Positions 11,301-23,115 of a DNA stretch of 64,000 bases are shown here, in pieces. The translations under genes and the position numbers were made by a program. Each line of letters opens with the position of its first letter. Positions within the stretch are counted from its first letter, which is position 1. This DNA is from Norana najaformis (taxonomy: Eukaryota; Annelida; Clitellata; Crassiclitellata; Hormogastridae). A model generated the notes under the pieces. It worked only from the letters and a program-made list of their open reading frames with translations, did no database searches and was not told the origin of the DNA. The stretch lies in NCBI GenBank assembly GCA_964023275.1, contig OZ029928.1:20459535-20523534 (forward strand). Reading direction: 5' to 3'.

Positions 11301-14123
11301 TCAAGCCCTCAAACAAACAACAGAAACTTACAACCAAAAGTCCTTCTATGTAAGTTTAAAAAGGAAGAACAGACAGAATATTCAAAAGGCCTAAGAGCAA
11401 ACATTTGGATCACAGATCCAATATCAGCTCTGGATGTGAGACAATGTGATCAGTTTACCTGTAGCAGATGCAGCCAATGGTCCATCTGTCATAGACAAAA
11501 AAGTTAATGGCCAGATAGAGAAAGAACATGGCTACAGGATCGTTGAAAAGTCGAAGAACATAGATTGAATGGACTCGGTACGATGCACAGCACATGAAGA
11601 AGAAGACGTACGGAGGCACCTGGCAGAAAATAGACAAGAAAAGGACACACATTGTTGGTCTCTTGTACATTCACAGCCAAAAACCAAACAACATAGAGAG
11701 AATCAGAAAGAGCGGCTCCACACGTGCCAACATCGGGCAGCATACGACACATGCCAACTCCTTGAAGCATAGCATACAACACAAGGAATTCCTTCATTCA
11801 CCCCTGTATGCATGTGTGTACTTGTGTATGTATGTAGGCAGGTATCTAGACAGTAACATAGTGCTTACAGAGATCTTCTCATCAAAGGTACTGATCAACT
11901 GATGAATTTAAAAAGGAACAACTGAAGGCGAGTTGTACGACTGAAACGTTGATATAGAGAAATAAGACCTGACCTTCTGAACTTTTCGATACAGGTTGAA
12001 AACAAGGCCAATCGTACACAGATAGAGCCCAGCAAACAAGTACTGGGCAAGGCGAATGTTCGATCCGGCATTTGTGACGGCATAAAATCCCAGGAAAATG
12101 TAAACAAAACCAGCCGGGTAACTACAACATCAAGTTCAACAAAAGAACTGACAGTGCGTTGGTGCGATTCTTAAAAGGTGCTATATAAATAGCCAGATAC
12201 ATACATACATTACATACACACTGACCTTCAGTCAGGCGCTCATGATTGGCGTCAATCAATCAGCCAATCAGTTTAAATGATAACCATATTAAACAGAAAC
12301 TGAAGAAACAGTTTTTGTCATGAACTTCAAGTTTGTTACTCTACTAAAGTAAAAATCCAACTGACTTCTTTTGCTAGAATTATTATTTTTTAAGTGAACT
12401 GCCTTCTACAATGTAAAGACTGAACTACGCTAAATTACTGCTAGGTTGTCATCGCCAAACAATGCTGCTTTTACTCTAAAAGTTTCATCATATTTCATGA
12501 GTTTGTTCTTAGTTTTGTGATGTTGAGCACAACATGAATTTCTGCCAGAAACAAACAGCAACACAATTACTAATGGGTCAGGGAAGAGAACTTCTATAGC
12601 ACCACTGTAACAATGCTCAAGGCATCCTCAGCTGATGGTCGTTAAGTAAGCAAAATCTGTATGCAAACCAAATTCCAGGGTGAATAAGGACTGAACTGAT
12701 TCTGCGTCCGATTCTTCTAATCTCATGCCATTATCAGCTGATGGCTCAGTGGGACTTACACAAGAGGACCTGTGTCTCCTCCAAGTTTCATGTAGTCATA
12801 AGTTCCATTTATGACTCCTTCCACTTCCTGCATATACGCTATCCAGTCAATTTCTGTATCTAAAGTCAAGGAAACAATAAATAAATAAAGCAAAGGTAGA
12901 GTTAGAAAACCAAAGCTTCAAACACAGCAGCTAAGTCCTTCCCTTTTGTTTCAGTGGCAGCAATTCAGAGAAAGAAAGAATCCGTTTGTGGTAGTAACAT
13001 GTGTTACAAGAAGTAACAGAGTACATATTCGAGTAATGTGTAATGTAAGACATTACAGTTTAAATAAAAAATTAAACAGTTGTTGAAGGCAGCATTAGTG
13101 TCAAATGTCAAAGCAAAATAGCAATACAGAGCTCTGCCGATCTGCATAAGATGCTGGTGTGCTCGCCACATGTGCGTACATGAATGAATTATGGTTACAA
13201 TATTTATATGTGTATCAGTCAATACTTACAATAAAATTTAAAATTAATTTTGTTGAAACTTTACAATAAACTTCCTTTAAAAGCATAACTTAAACTAAAT
13301 TATGAATTCTGACATTGAAATGTAAATTTGTTCAGTTAGATCACATGGATTGTAAACCACAAAAAATCCTGAAAAGGCAGAATTCACAAATTTGGACAAA
13401 TATGTGCAACAAAAGGTTTACCATGGTTACAGTGGTGAAACATTCTGCCTACATCAATGCAACAAATCACCGAAGGAAAAAAGGCAGCTGTGAAACAAAT
13501 GCTGTATGCAAGTATCTAATCTGAATGAAGTAAGTATTCTGCACATTTTTGTACCTCTCAAGTTTTTGCAACACGAAGCTGCGACTTCAAAAGGTAGAAA
13601 ATGTTTCTTTGGGTTTAAGGAGCGACAGCAGTCCTCAGCAGATGACTATTTCTTTCAAGAAATCAATTTTCAGTGTCCAAAGATGTATCTGGTGTGTTGC
13701 TTTCGCTTTTAATAGCACGCATCCAGTCTACTGACTGATTGGCGATCGTAATAAACCGGTGCCTTGCGCTTAGCTTTTAAGCAGCGCTTTAGAAATTGTT
13801 GAGTTTATGATCCACGTAAACGTAATCGCAAATTCCGATTGTGTCTACGATACTACATGACACAGAAATAATATTACTATAATTACTTTATATAAAAATC
13901 GACAACATGCTTGCTTTGCAATGTGAAAGTAAGCTAGAAACATGGCATTGCAAACACAGGATTGTAGCTCACATTTGATATTCCATATAACAAGCACGTT
14001 GACGATAACTTCAAAAACTAGTAAGATCGACATAACCAAGCCGCATTTCCCCGGCACTGTTAAAAACGATACCACATTTTGTGGTTTAAAAAGTTCGTAA
14101 ATCTTTCTCCTGGACGCTGCCAT
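8323..14123 (-). CDS. ALG3: ALG3, dolichyl-P-Man:Man5GlcNAc2-PP-dolichol alpha-1,3-mannosyltransferase
   Basis: ER membrane enzyme (GT58) that adds the first dolichyl-phosphate-mannose-derived mannose to the lipid-linked N-glycan precursor in the lumen. Nine coding exons on the minus strand: 14123-13973, 12859-12760, 12121-11974, 11619-11459, 11129-11009, 10211-10006, 9433-9369, 8907-8772, 8500-8323. All junctions have GT donors and AG acceptors in matching phase, giving 421 aa and a stop at 8325-8323 (human ALG3 is about 438 aa). Family signatures in order are [10 protein letters not shown] (first luminal loop with acidic residues), [88 protein letters not shown] and [11 protein letters not shown]. 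Many hydrophobic segments indicate a polytopic membrane protein. The start is MAASRRK; the upstream codons of that open frame lack similarity. Exon 7 (65 nt, weakly conserved loop) is the least certain. Confidence 0.95.
10669..10725 (-). mobile_element. SINE 3' fragment in reverse orientation
   Basis: CATCAGTTGATGGCTTTGAG followed by GAAAGGCTTGCTCAAGGTCC is the complement of the 3' half of the SINE at 23434-23625. It lies in ALG3 intron 5. Confidence 0.5.
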
Positions 14124-14689
14124 CTTTGTCAAGCACAGGAATCTATGTATAGAAAGTAAGATGAGCACCATAGATTCTATATGTAGACTTCCGATTAACA
14201 CTTCTGTATGTATGCATGTGATCATGGATGGAGATGGGCGACGAGGATGACCTAACAGAAAGGGAATGCTGTTATCAAGGATTGATGAATGAAACTTTAT
14301 TGATTCCAAAAGAAGAACAAAAGAAAAGAACAAATACATTGACCATTGTATATAGATTGTTGGGATACAAACGGTAGACCCAAAAGGAACCTAAGTCCCG
14401 CTAAATTAGGGTCGCCTATTACAGAACGATGCATATGGCGACAAAAATGTTTAACAGATATTAGTACAAGTGAGCTATAAAGAAAGTATCAACTAAAACT
14501 TAATTAAAAAGAAACTAAGAAAGTGGATCTATGAAAATGAAGATGAGTCATAACTGTGACTTCCAGAAACATCAGTAAAAAACTTATAGACTAAACAGAT
14601 ATGAGCATTATAATCAACAGTCTAGTGACATTATTAGGAAATTATGCAGATGTTTTTAACAAATACAGAAGGATTTACACAACAGGGGG
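14124..14689. promoter_or_regulatory. ALG3 upstream region, no defined elements
   Basis: The sequence directly upstream of the ALG3 start codon on the minus strand must hold its promoter and 5' UTR. I see no TATA box or CpG cluster that fixes a start site. The open frame continuing upstream of MAASRRK is chance. Confidence 0.4.
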
Positions 14690-14915
14690 ATGCTCCCCTT
14701 CTTCCTCTTATCTCTCTTTCCGCTCCAATCCCAAACATCACCCACCGTAGCTGCCACGCTGTCTCTCAGCCTAACTTTTGGATCTTGACCTGGAACCGAA
14801 CCCTTTTGCCTATCGATTTTGTTTTGACTGAGCGCCTGTGAATAAGCTGATCCCCGCGGCGCGGCTTTCGTTGGGCGCTGTAGAAATCTTGGAATTACGA
14901 TTACGATTACGATTA
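14690..14915 (+). mobile_element. LINE 3' UTR/tail copy
   Basis: Contains GATTTTGTTTTGACTGAGCG, CCTGTGAATAAGCTGATCCC, CTTTCGTTGGGCGCTGTAGA and a tail of ATTACG repeats. It is nearly the same as the reverse-orientation copy at 18655-18830 and the copy at 53190-53325. No ORF2 remains except short remnants. Confidence 0.7.
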
Positions 14916-14926
14916 TGGAGACAGAT

Positions 14927-14973
14927 GCATTGGACACTTACGGGCTTTCTGCCCATGGATCTTGATGATGATG
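14927..14973 (+). mobile_element. 3' end of a GAT-tailed retroelement
   Basis: ATGCATTGGACACTTACGGG through GCCCATGGATCTTGATGATG matches the 3' end of the complete insertion at 55294-55727 (there on the minus strand), including the (GAT)n tail. It is a heavily 5'-truncated copy. Confidence 0.6.
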
Positions 14974-15221
14974 TATGCATAGATACTTGTGGAAGACTTA
15001 TGTAACTATGAATGTATGTAGGTATGTCTGTACCGTATATATTTATGTATGTACCTCGATATGTATGAATATACCGATATGTAAGTAGGCCTACATGTAT
15101 GTGTGTTTTGAACATTCATATTGCCTTCTAGGGAAACTCAATTCTGTAATTCGTGTGTATCATCCTCATTTGACCAATACGTCTTTTCTTATGGCACCCA
15201 GCTATTTACCTACTTCACGTA

Positions 15222-15230
15222 ATAATAGTA

Positions 15231-15265
<35 letters not shown>

Positions 15266-17825
15266 TAATAATAATTAGCAACTTCTAATGCGCCAGTGTC
15301 TAATGCACAAGGCATCAACCGATGGCACACCAAAACCAAGCCACAATCAGGTCGATATCCAGAAGGTCAATCCGCACGACAGAGAGGCAGCCTATGGTGG
15401 ATAAGCAATTTGAAACAGGTAAGTTTTAAGTTGAGAACGAAATGACAGGAGGGACTGAGCAGAACGAACAGACACAGGGAGGGAATTCCAAAATTTTGGT
15501 CCAGTAACCGAAAATGCTCGTTTACCAAGAACAGTTCTAGCCCAAGGTATGACCAGAGAAAGACAATCAGATGACCTTGCAGAATAATGGTAAGTCTGGG
15601 GAATAAGGATTGATTTCAAGTATTGTGGTTGGCCATAGTTCAATGTTTTATAAACTGTAAGTCCTAATTTGAAACAAATCCTTTGCTGAACAGGAAGCCA
15701 ATGTCAAGATTTAAGCACAGGGGTTATATGCTCATATTTAGAAGTATTTGTTATGGCTCTAGCCAAGGAGTTCTGAACTCTTTGGAGTTTCTGCATGTTT
15801 GATTTAGTGATACCAACAAGAATGGAGTTACAATAGTCAAGACGACTGGAGACCAATGCGTTAGCTAAGGATATTCTGGAAGACATGGGGACATAATGCC
15901 TAATTCTGCGTATGTCTCGAATATACATATATGATGACTTACAAATACCATTTACATAGTTTGTGAGGGACATGGTTGAATCAAAAACAACACCCAAGTC
16001 ACGAGCAGTATCAGTCATCTCAATGAGTGACTCACCCAGTTTTACAGATTTAAGCCATTCGAATTTCTTAAGTTGCTGAGGAGTGCCAAGCAGTAGAAAT
16101 TCAGTTTTCGAGGGGTTAAGGAGAAGTTTATTTGCTGCCATCCAAGACTGCAGCTCTTCAAAGGCATCAGACAACAGCTGCATAGACGAGTGACAAGTCA
16201 AACTGTCAAATGAAATGTAGATTTGGGTGTCATCAGCATAGAAATGATATCCCAGTGAATGATTGTCTAGCAGAGTACCTATAGGTGTGGTGTATAATGT
16301 AAACAAAAGAGGACCAAGTACAGAACCCTGCGGAACGCCACAGGTCAACGAGGCACTAGCTGAATAATGTCCATTTAAATATACAGATTGGGTGCGAGGG
16401 CTGAGGTAAGTAGCAAACCAGTGTAGGGCAGGACCAGAAACTCCAAACCAATGTTGAAGACGATGCAAAAGGAGAGAGTGGTCGACAGTATCAAAGGCAG
16501 CAGACAAATCAAGGAGAACAAGTGCAGTCGCCTTACCCTTATCCATAGAGCACATGATGTCGTTGTGAACAGCAAGCAGGGCAGATTCTGTTGAATGAAA
16601 TTTACGGTATGCAGACTGAAATGGAGAAATTAGTGGGTTGGAAGAAAGGTGAGCTTGCATACGATTCAAAACTACCAGTTCAAGAATTTTAGATATAAAA
16701 TTCAAAGTCGAGATGGGTCTGTAATTAGACAGGTCACTTGGATCGAGAGAAGGTTTCTTTAGCAGAGGATGAACTATGGCATGAGCAAAATCAGAAGAAA
16801 AGGATTCCTCAAGCAATGAGAAATTGATAATTGATGTAATGGTTGGACCAAGGACATCAAAACATTCTTTTAGGTAAGAAGTGGGAATGGTGTCTAGGAG
16901 AGAGGTTTTGTCAGGTGAAGAAAATATGAGTCTGCGGACCTCCGCAAGTGTTGTTGACAGAAAGTAATCCAAGACTGGAGGAGAAGAAATAGGAAGAAGA
17001 AATTTATCACATAACAAATAACCATTAAATTTCAGCCTTTTACCAGAAATCTTATCAGCAAAAAAGGTCAAAAATTTACTGGCTAGCTCTTGGGTAGCAC
17101 AGAACACGCCAAAAGATGAATTTAATTTCTCTCTGTGTAGTAATTTATTCAAAGCCATCCACAGAGTTTTTGGAGATGTAGAACTTTCGGCAATTAAATT
17201 AGTTAAATAATCTGATTTTGCTGAAGAAACAAGTTTGCGCACAAGTTTACACTGTTGCTTAAACCTACTGAGATCTGAGGGAAGTCGAGAGTGGCGCCAC
17301 CAACGCTCTAACTGACTTCTATGACGCCTAGCATCGGAAATGGCAGAGCTGAACCAAGGCTGTGGTGTGCGCTCTACTACTCTTTTAGTTCTAAAAGGAA
17401 TTTGTCTGTCAAGAAGCTCAGATAAAGTAGATTGGAACTGCATAGCCAGTTCATTAGCAGTTTGTGCAGGAGATAACCACAATGGAGATGTTAAGATATC
17501 ATGCTTCAACTTATTTAAATCAATTTTATGCCAAGGACGAAATTTAATAGTTTTATAATTTGAGGGTGGTTTAAAAGGGAAGTCAAATTTTGAGGAAATT
17601 GCAATATGATCTGATAAATACGACTCAAGTGGCGACACAGAATGAAGTGATTTTGAGTCAGAACGAGTTATCAAAATATCTAAGGTGTGGCCTTTATTAT
17701 GTGTAGGAAAGGTAAGTTGTTTCATGTCAAACCCTTCTAACATATCAAGAAATGATGAGGAATAATGACCAGCTGTATCAATATGAATATTAAAGTCACC
17801 CATAATAACTATTTCAGAGGGAGAG
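15222..17825 (-). mobile_element. L2/CR1-like LINE, 5'-truncated, near-intact ORF2
   Basis: Non-LTR retrotransposon on the minus strand. It starts inside the endonuclease domain near 17825, runs through reverse transcriptase and the C-terminal segment to a stop at 15392, has a roughly 115-bp 3' UTR (15275-15391) and ends in an (ATT)n tail (15222-15274). The 5' junction abuts the tail of another element. The near-continuous reading frame suggests a fairly recent insertion. It lies between the divergent ALG3 and eIF4G genes. Confidence 0.92.
15392..17803 (-). pseudogene. LINE ORF2 (endonuclease remnant, reverse transcriptase), one nonsense codon
   Basis: 804 codons in one frame, broken by a single TGA at 15706-15704 within the usual PVLKSxHWLPV motif. 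The first visible residues, MGDFNIHID, are the endonuclease GDFN motif. The reverse transcriptase follows, with SAFDTVDHSLLLHRL, CGVPQGSVLGPLLF and FYADD at about residues 519-523. The C-terminal GPKFWNSLPVSVRSAQSLL and FRSQLKTYLF segments lie after the stop. The FYADDTQIY form fits the L2/CR1/Rex1 group. Most of the endonuclease and any ORF1 are missing, so this copy cannot move by itself. Confidence 0.93.
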
Positions 17826-17915
17826 AATCGTAATCGTACACTCCAAATTTATAAAGCGCTACTTAAAAGCTAAGGGCAGGGCACCAGCTTATTCACGAGC
17901 GCTGTTAGGGTGAGT
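17826..17915 (-). mobile_element. LINE tail fragment, minus strand
   Basis: AATCGTAATCGTAC, then TTTATAAAGCGCTACTTAAA and CCAGCTTATTCACGAGCGCT, is the reverse of the ATTACG-tailed 3' UTR family seen at 14690-14915. It sits directly against the truncated 5' end of the LINE at 15222-17825. Confidence 0.6.
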
Positions 17916-18023
17916 TGTGTTTAATCTGAGATAACTGTTTCACTGACTGTAAGTTTAGATCATCTTCGTACCCTAACACTTCTCCTTCTCTCTGTCTAGT
18001 CTACGTGTTTCACACTTGCATCT

Positions 18024-18470
18024 AAATGGTCAAGATTTATGTAGTTATTTTTAGCTCAACCAATCAGGTCAAACCGGAAGTTCACAATTACCACCAATCA
18101 AAGAAGAGCATTGTGAGTTAAGTTGTTTACGATTTTTATTTTCTAAATTTTCGGTAAAGTTGTTGTCAAAATTTTCTTTGGGCGCCATAGAAATCTCAAG
18201 CTTACGATTATTAAATTAATTCTTTTACGGCGTGCTATATTTTCCAGTAAATTTTACTATTTTTCGTTTTATTTGCAACAGCCATCTTGTCATTATTATT
18301 TTTCGTATTTCTGTAAGCTGCATCTTATATTGTGTTTTCCAATTGTTATTTCAGATTTCAGAGTAAACGAGCCTATTTGTTTCTCTTCTTTGATTGGTGG
18401 TAATTGTGGACTTCCGGTTTGACGTGATTGGTTGAGCGAAAAAATAGCTACATAACTTAGATCATTTAAA
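18024..18470. repeat. Inverted-repeat (foldback) structure, arms about 85-90 bp
   Basis: The left arm, about 18024-18109, includes GCTCAACCAATCAGGTCAAA and CAATTACCACCAATCAAAGA. It is an imperfect reverse complement of the right arm, about 18383-18470 (TTTGATTGGTGGTAATTGTG, then GATTGGTTGAGC). The spacer is about 270 bp and holds a short LINE-tail relic with GGGCGCCATAGAAATCTC near 18180-18215. It may be a MITE or foldback element; no transposase is present. Confidence 0.75.
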
Positions 18471-18654
18471 CGCGTGTTCTTCACTAAGCTCTTGATTTTT
18501 GACTCGGAACTAAACCTGACCCTTACAGCCACCTTCACTTGGCCCATAGATGGTCACCTCTTGCTGGTAGCGGTGGTAAAGGATCTCACCCGATAAATTC
18601 ATCGAAAAATGAGCGGTCGCTGTGGAAAAACGCGCACATTTACTTTTACATACA

Positions 18655-19000
18655 CATATCGTAATCGTAATCTCGAGATTTCTACAGCGCTCAACGAAAG
18701 CTAAGTCGCGGGAACCAGCTTATTCACAGGCGCTCAGTCAAAACAAAATCGATAGGCAAAAGGGTCAAGATCCAGGAGTCAGGCACTCAGACAGTCGGAC
18801 GGCTACAGTGGATGCTGTTTGAAATTGAAGCGAGAAGAGAGATAAGGGGAAGAGGAAGAATCAGGATAAGATTTCTGGAAAAGAAGTGTCTTCAGTCTTG
18901 AGTGAAAGACCTGCGCAGAAACTGAAAGAGGTGAAGTTTTGGTGAGTTCATATGATTGATCAGACAACTGTCGCAATTCTGGTGGGAGTTTATTTGACAT
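18655..19000 (-). mobile_element. LINE 3' end with ORF2 C-terminus, minus strand
   Basis: The reverse-oriented tail CGTAATCGTAATCTCGAGAT and 3' UTR are followed upstream (18803-19000 on the minus strand) by an ORF2 C-terminal remnant (NKLPPELRQLSDQSYELTK, VSAQVFHSRLKTLLF). It matches the fragment at 1-660. A further short tail in plus orientation follows at 19006-19045. Confidence 0.7.
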
Positions 19001-19045
19001 AGCTTATATTGGGCGCGATAGAAATCTCGAGTTTACGATCGCCAA

Positions 19046-19899
19046 TGACCAAGTGGGAGGCCAACTATTTTATAACAAGCATCTGGGGACATACCTCTAC
19101 CTGCCTTATCGTATTAGTTCGATATTAAAAATTTGTGCATTCAATAGCGATACTAGTCAATGTTACTAATCAATTACAAATTTAATTAAGAGTTATTTAA
19201 ATTCTGTGTGGATATCATTTGTGCCGCCGCTTATTATGTTAACTAAAATCGACGGGAGCCATGTCGGATTTTCCTACGTATTTGCTTACGTGTTTGCTTG
19301 CTTACTTAGTGAAGAGCTCAGCCAACAAACATGTAGTCTTTTGTTTGTTTAATCCGAATGTACCTCGGCTCCGGCAAATGGCTGGCAATGGAACTTCATT
19401 TCGTAGGTAACGACAATCGGATCCATCGGACAATTTGTGCGAAGTATTCCATCGTGTAAAACGGATGTGAGTTTTGGCGTTCTTCGCCCATTGTAACAGG
19501 TCCATTATTTTTACTTTTATTTTGCCGATCGTTAGAGTATTTAAGAAAATGTTTGCGGCAATACCGTTCACGCGTTACCCAAAGGCCTGCAGCTCAACAT
19601 GGAGGGCGGCATGGCTGCCATAAGTTTCGATTGTTTTTCTAGTATAGTATAAGTGACTGTGTTTAAAAAATTGCAAAATAAGGCATAGCAGGAACAACGA
19701 AAACGTTTTGCAATATAGAAGAAATGCAGCAGTTTTGACTTGTTCGTAAGGTCACGAGCTGCACGTCGAAGGAATTGAGTCGCAGATGAGTGGGAATTTC
19801 CGCCATATGGATTGCAACAGCATTTTCTTTGTTGGTTTAGTTGTCTTGTGACTGGCCTGTTGGTCAGACACTGAAGTGACGCATAAATTCTAACCATGT
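19046..19899 (-). other. No supportable gene; two weak minus-strand frames
   Basis: Minus-strand frames at 19302-19571 and 19568-19897 are open but show no family signature. Within the second, a methionine near 19632 (MAAMPPSMLSCRPL) runs into a GTAACG donor-like site near 19575. It could be a first exon sharing a divergent promoter with eIF4G, but I find no partner exon. Confidence 0.2.
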
Positions 19900-20433
19900 C
19901 CTGAGAACTCTAGCCATAAAAGTCTGTGGTAACACTGCCAGGGCAGGAATCTTTTGCAGGCGTGTATACCTCTTGTGACCTTGGATCATTGCATGTTGAC
20001 ACGACCAACACGTCATAGGTAAAACGCTCTTTGAAGGGTTTTCTTCTGTAGGTTGTTTACATGTTTACACGAGGATCCACCGACAACCACCACCGTTTCT
20101 CTTGGTTTTGATTTCTTGTGATGAAAAGTGCTTCAGTTGTGCGATTTCTGACACTAGTTGCAAGGAAAGACGTCCATTTAATTTAGAGAATCATATATCA
20201 AGAAGTGAAGTAACATTTGGTTGAAAAATACCTTTTTTTTAGTTGTCTCAGCATTATTTGTGCTTTTGTGAAATAGTTAAAAAGTGTTTTCTGAAGTGTC
20301 TGGTTTCTTTTCAGTCTTGACATCTATTAAAGAAGATTTCTACAACTGCAATCAACAACCATTTCAAACTTTGTCAGTCTGGTAAAAAAACTGAAGCATC
20401 ACCATCAAGAGACTTATTTCTGACTTTGAAAAC
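19900..20433 (+). promoter_or_regulatory. eIF4G promoter and 5' UTR region
   Basis: Sequence upstream of the eIF4G start codon. A pyrimidine-rich TTTCTTTTCAG at about 20304-20314 is a good acceptor, suggesting that the exon with the start codon begins at 20315 and that an upstream noncoding exon exists near 20000-20200. The start context is GAAAACATGA. I cannot fix the transcription start. Confidence 0.4.
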
Positions 20434-23084
20434 ATGAGTTATCACAACCCAAATCCTGTGTTCATGCCGACAACACGGCCGCCATCGCAAGGATACCCAC
20501 CATACGGTGGGCCTGGAATGGCTTCGGGCAAACCTCCTGCGGCCGCTGCTCAAGGGAATGCATATAAACAAATGTATGTAGTTCAGCCTGGACCGTATAT
20601 GAACCAGCAGTGCTATCCTTCCGGTGCTGATGGCAGCTATCCGGGTGGTGGACGTGTGGGAGCAGAAGCCAGTGCAGCTCAGGTCGTCGTTGGATTGCCA
20701 ATGTACCAAGGTCAATATATGCAGTCGGTAAGAAGTTTAATTTCGACGGTCTTGCGCCTTCTGAGCTGTGTGATATGATGCATATTGTCACTGTCCATGT
20801 CATATTCTTTCTTAGTCAGGGTTCTCTTGAACGGTTCATAGCGCAGCTTTGTTTTAAGAAGCATCAGAAAGCCAAGTAGAAAGGCATGTCTAATATTTGG
20901 CACAGTTTCTTATTTTATTTGCCTCTTGGATTTTTTGTCTGCTTTGTTTCACTGGGTGTGTATTATCGCTACAGCTGCACAGTCAAGGCTTTAGTTTTGA
21001 AGGTCACATTAATCAGACAATCCATGATTCGTGCAGTCAGTTCACAGTTACACATGTCAAAATTTTAATTGGAACATTGGGACTTATATTTTGACCAGAA
21101 TCAAAAATGTATTATCTCATTACCGACCGCACGGTACTAATCGGTAGTAACGTCAGCCGACCGCACGGTACTAATCGGTAGTAGATGGGACTAGTCATAT
21201 CGTAACCTCTTGTTTATTTGTAATCCTTATAATGTTAGAATTCTACGTCATTTAGGCAAATAGGTATAATTTTAATCCATATTACATCAGCGGAATCCCT
21301 GGAAAACACCTCAAAAATATAAAAACCAACCAATCAAAATGGGCATTTAAATCGGCCAGCGTGTAGTTAAAAATGGATATTTAAATGTCCCAAAATGGCG
21401 AAGCGTTGTTTACCGGAGGAAGAAATTCGCCGATCGATCGACGAATGGTCGTGTATTAACGAAAGTTGTGATTCTACTGATGAATAAAACGTGTCAGATG
21501 GATCACACGAGACTGTTGGCAATACGAAGTGAACAAGTGGCACACTGATATGGAGTTTGATGACAATGGCATCCTCTATATGCCTGCGGCGATTGTGGGT
21601 CAGTTTTCAGTGAACCAGAAAATGTTGTGTTGAGAAATATAATTATAGATTGGAAAAGAAGGGAAGATAAAATGATAAAGAATGGTGTTTACCTTATGTA
21701 TATATGTCAAACACTGACACAGATATCACAAGTTCAGTTATTTTTGCTTTTAGGCTTTTCCTGTAATTTTCTTCAGTTTTTACCCAACGGTCTAAATACT
21801 AAAAAGATTGTATATCTTTCAGTTTTGAAAATATTTTTAAAATTTCTGTTTGGTTCTATCTGGCAACAATTTCTGCACATTTCTTGTTCCTAGCTACCAT
21901 ATGTTGTCACTTACAATTCTTATGTAGACTGTCTTGAAGGTAAACATATAACAAATTTTTGGAGTATAGTTGGGGGCAACTTTGGATATCCCAAAACAAA
22001 TTTTCCCCAAAAAACTTGACAGATGAATGGGTAGAGGAGATAAAATGCTAAAGAATGGTACTTACCTTATGCCTACATGTCAAAAACCAACAGAGATATC
22101 ATAAGTTCAATTTGTTTTACTTTTATCCTTTTTCCTGTAATTTTCTTCAGTTTTTATGACAACGGTCTAAATACTAAAAAAAATTGTATCTCTTTCAGTT
22201 ATGAAAATATTGTTAAAATTTCTGTTTGGTTCTATCTGGCAACAATTTCTGCACATTTTTTGTGCTCAATTTATATATGTTGTCATTCAAAAATTTTTGT
22301 AGACTGTCTTGAAGATAAAAATATAGCAAATTTTTTGGGAGATATAGTTTGGGGCAACTTGGGGTACCCCAAAATTTTTTATTTCAAAAAACTTGACAGA
22401 TGGTTGGGAAGAGGAGAGAAAATGCTGAAGAATGGTGGTTACCTTATGTCTACATGTAAAAAACTGACAGAGATAAAACAAGTTCAATTTTTTTATTTTT
22501 TGGCCGTTTTTGCCAAAAATGTGCGGTCGTGAGGGGGTAGGTGAAAAAATTTCTGCGGTCGTTAAAGGGTTAATGCTTGATTCACTGATTGCTACGGAAA
22601 GTTTATAGATCAGCCATAATAGCTTGAGACGTCACAGTACGTCAGTTGCTCTTTTGACCAACATCAACTGCAGATTGACAGACATATCACAAATCATGTA
22701 ACCGTTAGATTGTTATGTTTTAGTGTCTTTGTGAGGCTCTTAGAACGCACTGCTTGAGTGCTTGGAGACATACATACAGGTCAGGTCAGAAGCTCTGGTC
22801 TATATAAAAGTTGTATGGTTTTAATGTATTTTAGAGTTCTGGGATTGTTGGGAATGCACCGCAGATGATAAGACAACTTCCAGTGGTAAGTTATTTCTGT
22901 CTTTGTTTCCACTCCACAGACCCTCTGTCTGTCTGTCTGTCTCCTCTCTCTCTCTGTCCCTCTATCTCTCTCTCTCTCTGTCTCTCTCTCTGTCTCTCTC
23001 TCTCTCTCTGTCTCTGTCTTTCTGTCTCTCTCTCTGTCTTTCTCTCGATCTCTCTCTGTCTCTCTTTGTCTCTCTCTGTCTCTG

Positions 23085-23115
<31 letters not shown>

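Noticed and set aside
19302-19897. Minus-strand frames upstream of eIF4G as a conserved divergent gene
   Set aside because: No recognisable motif and no second exon in phase; kept only as a weak note.
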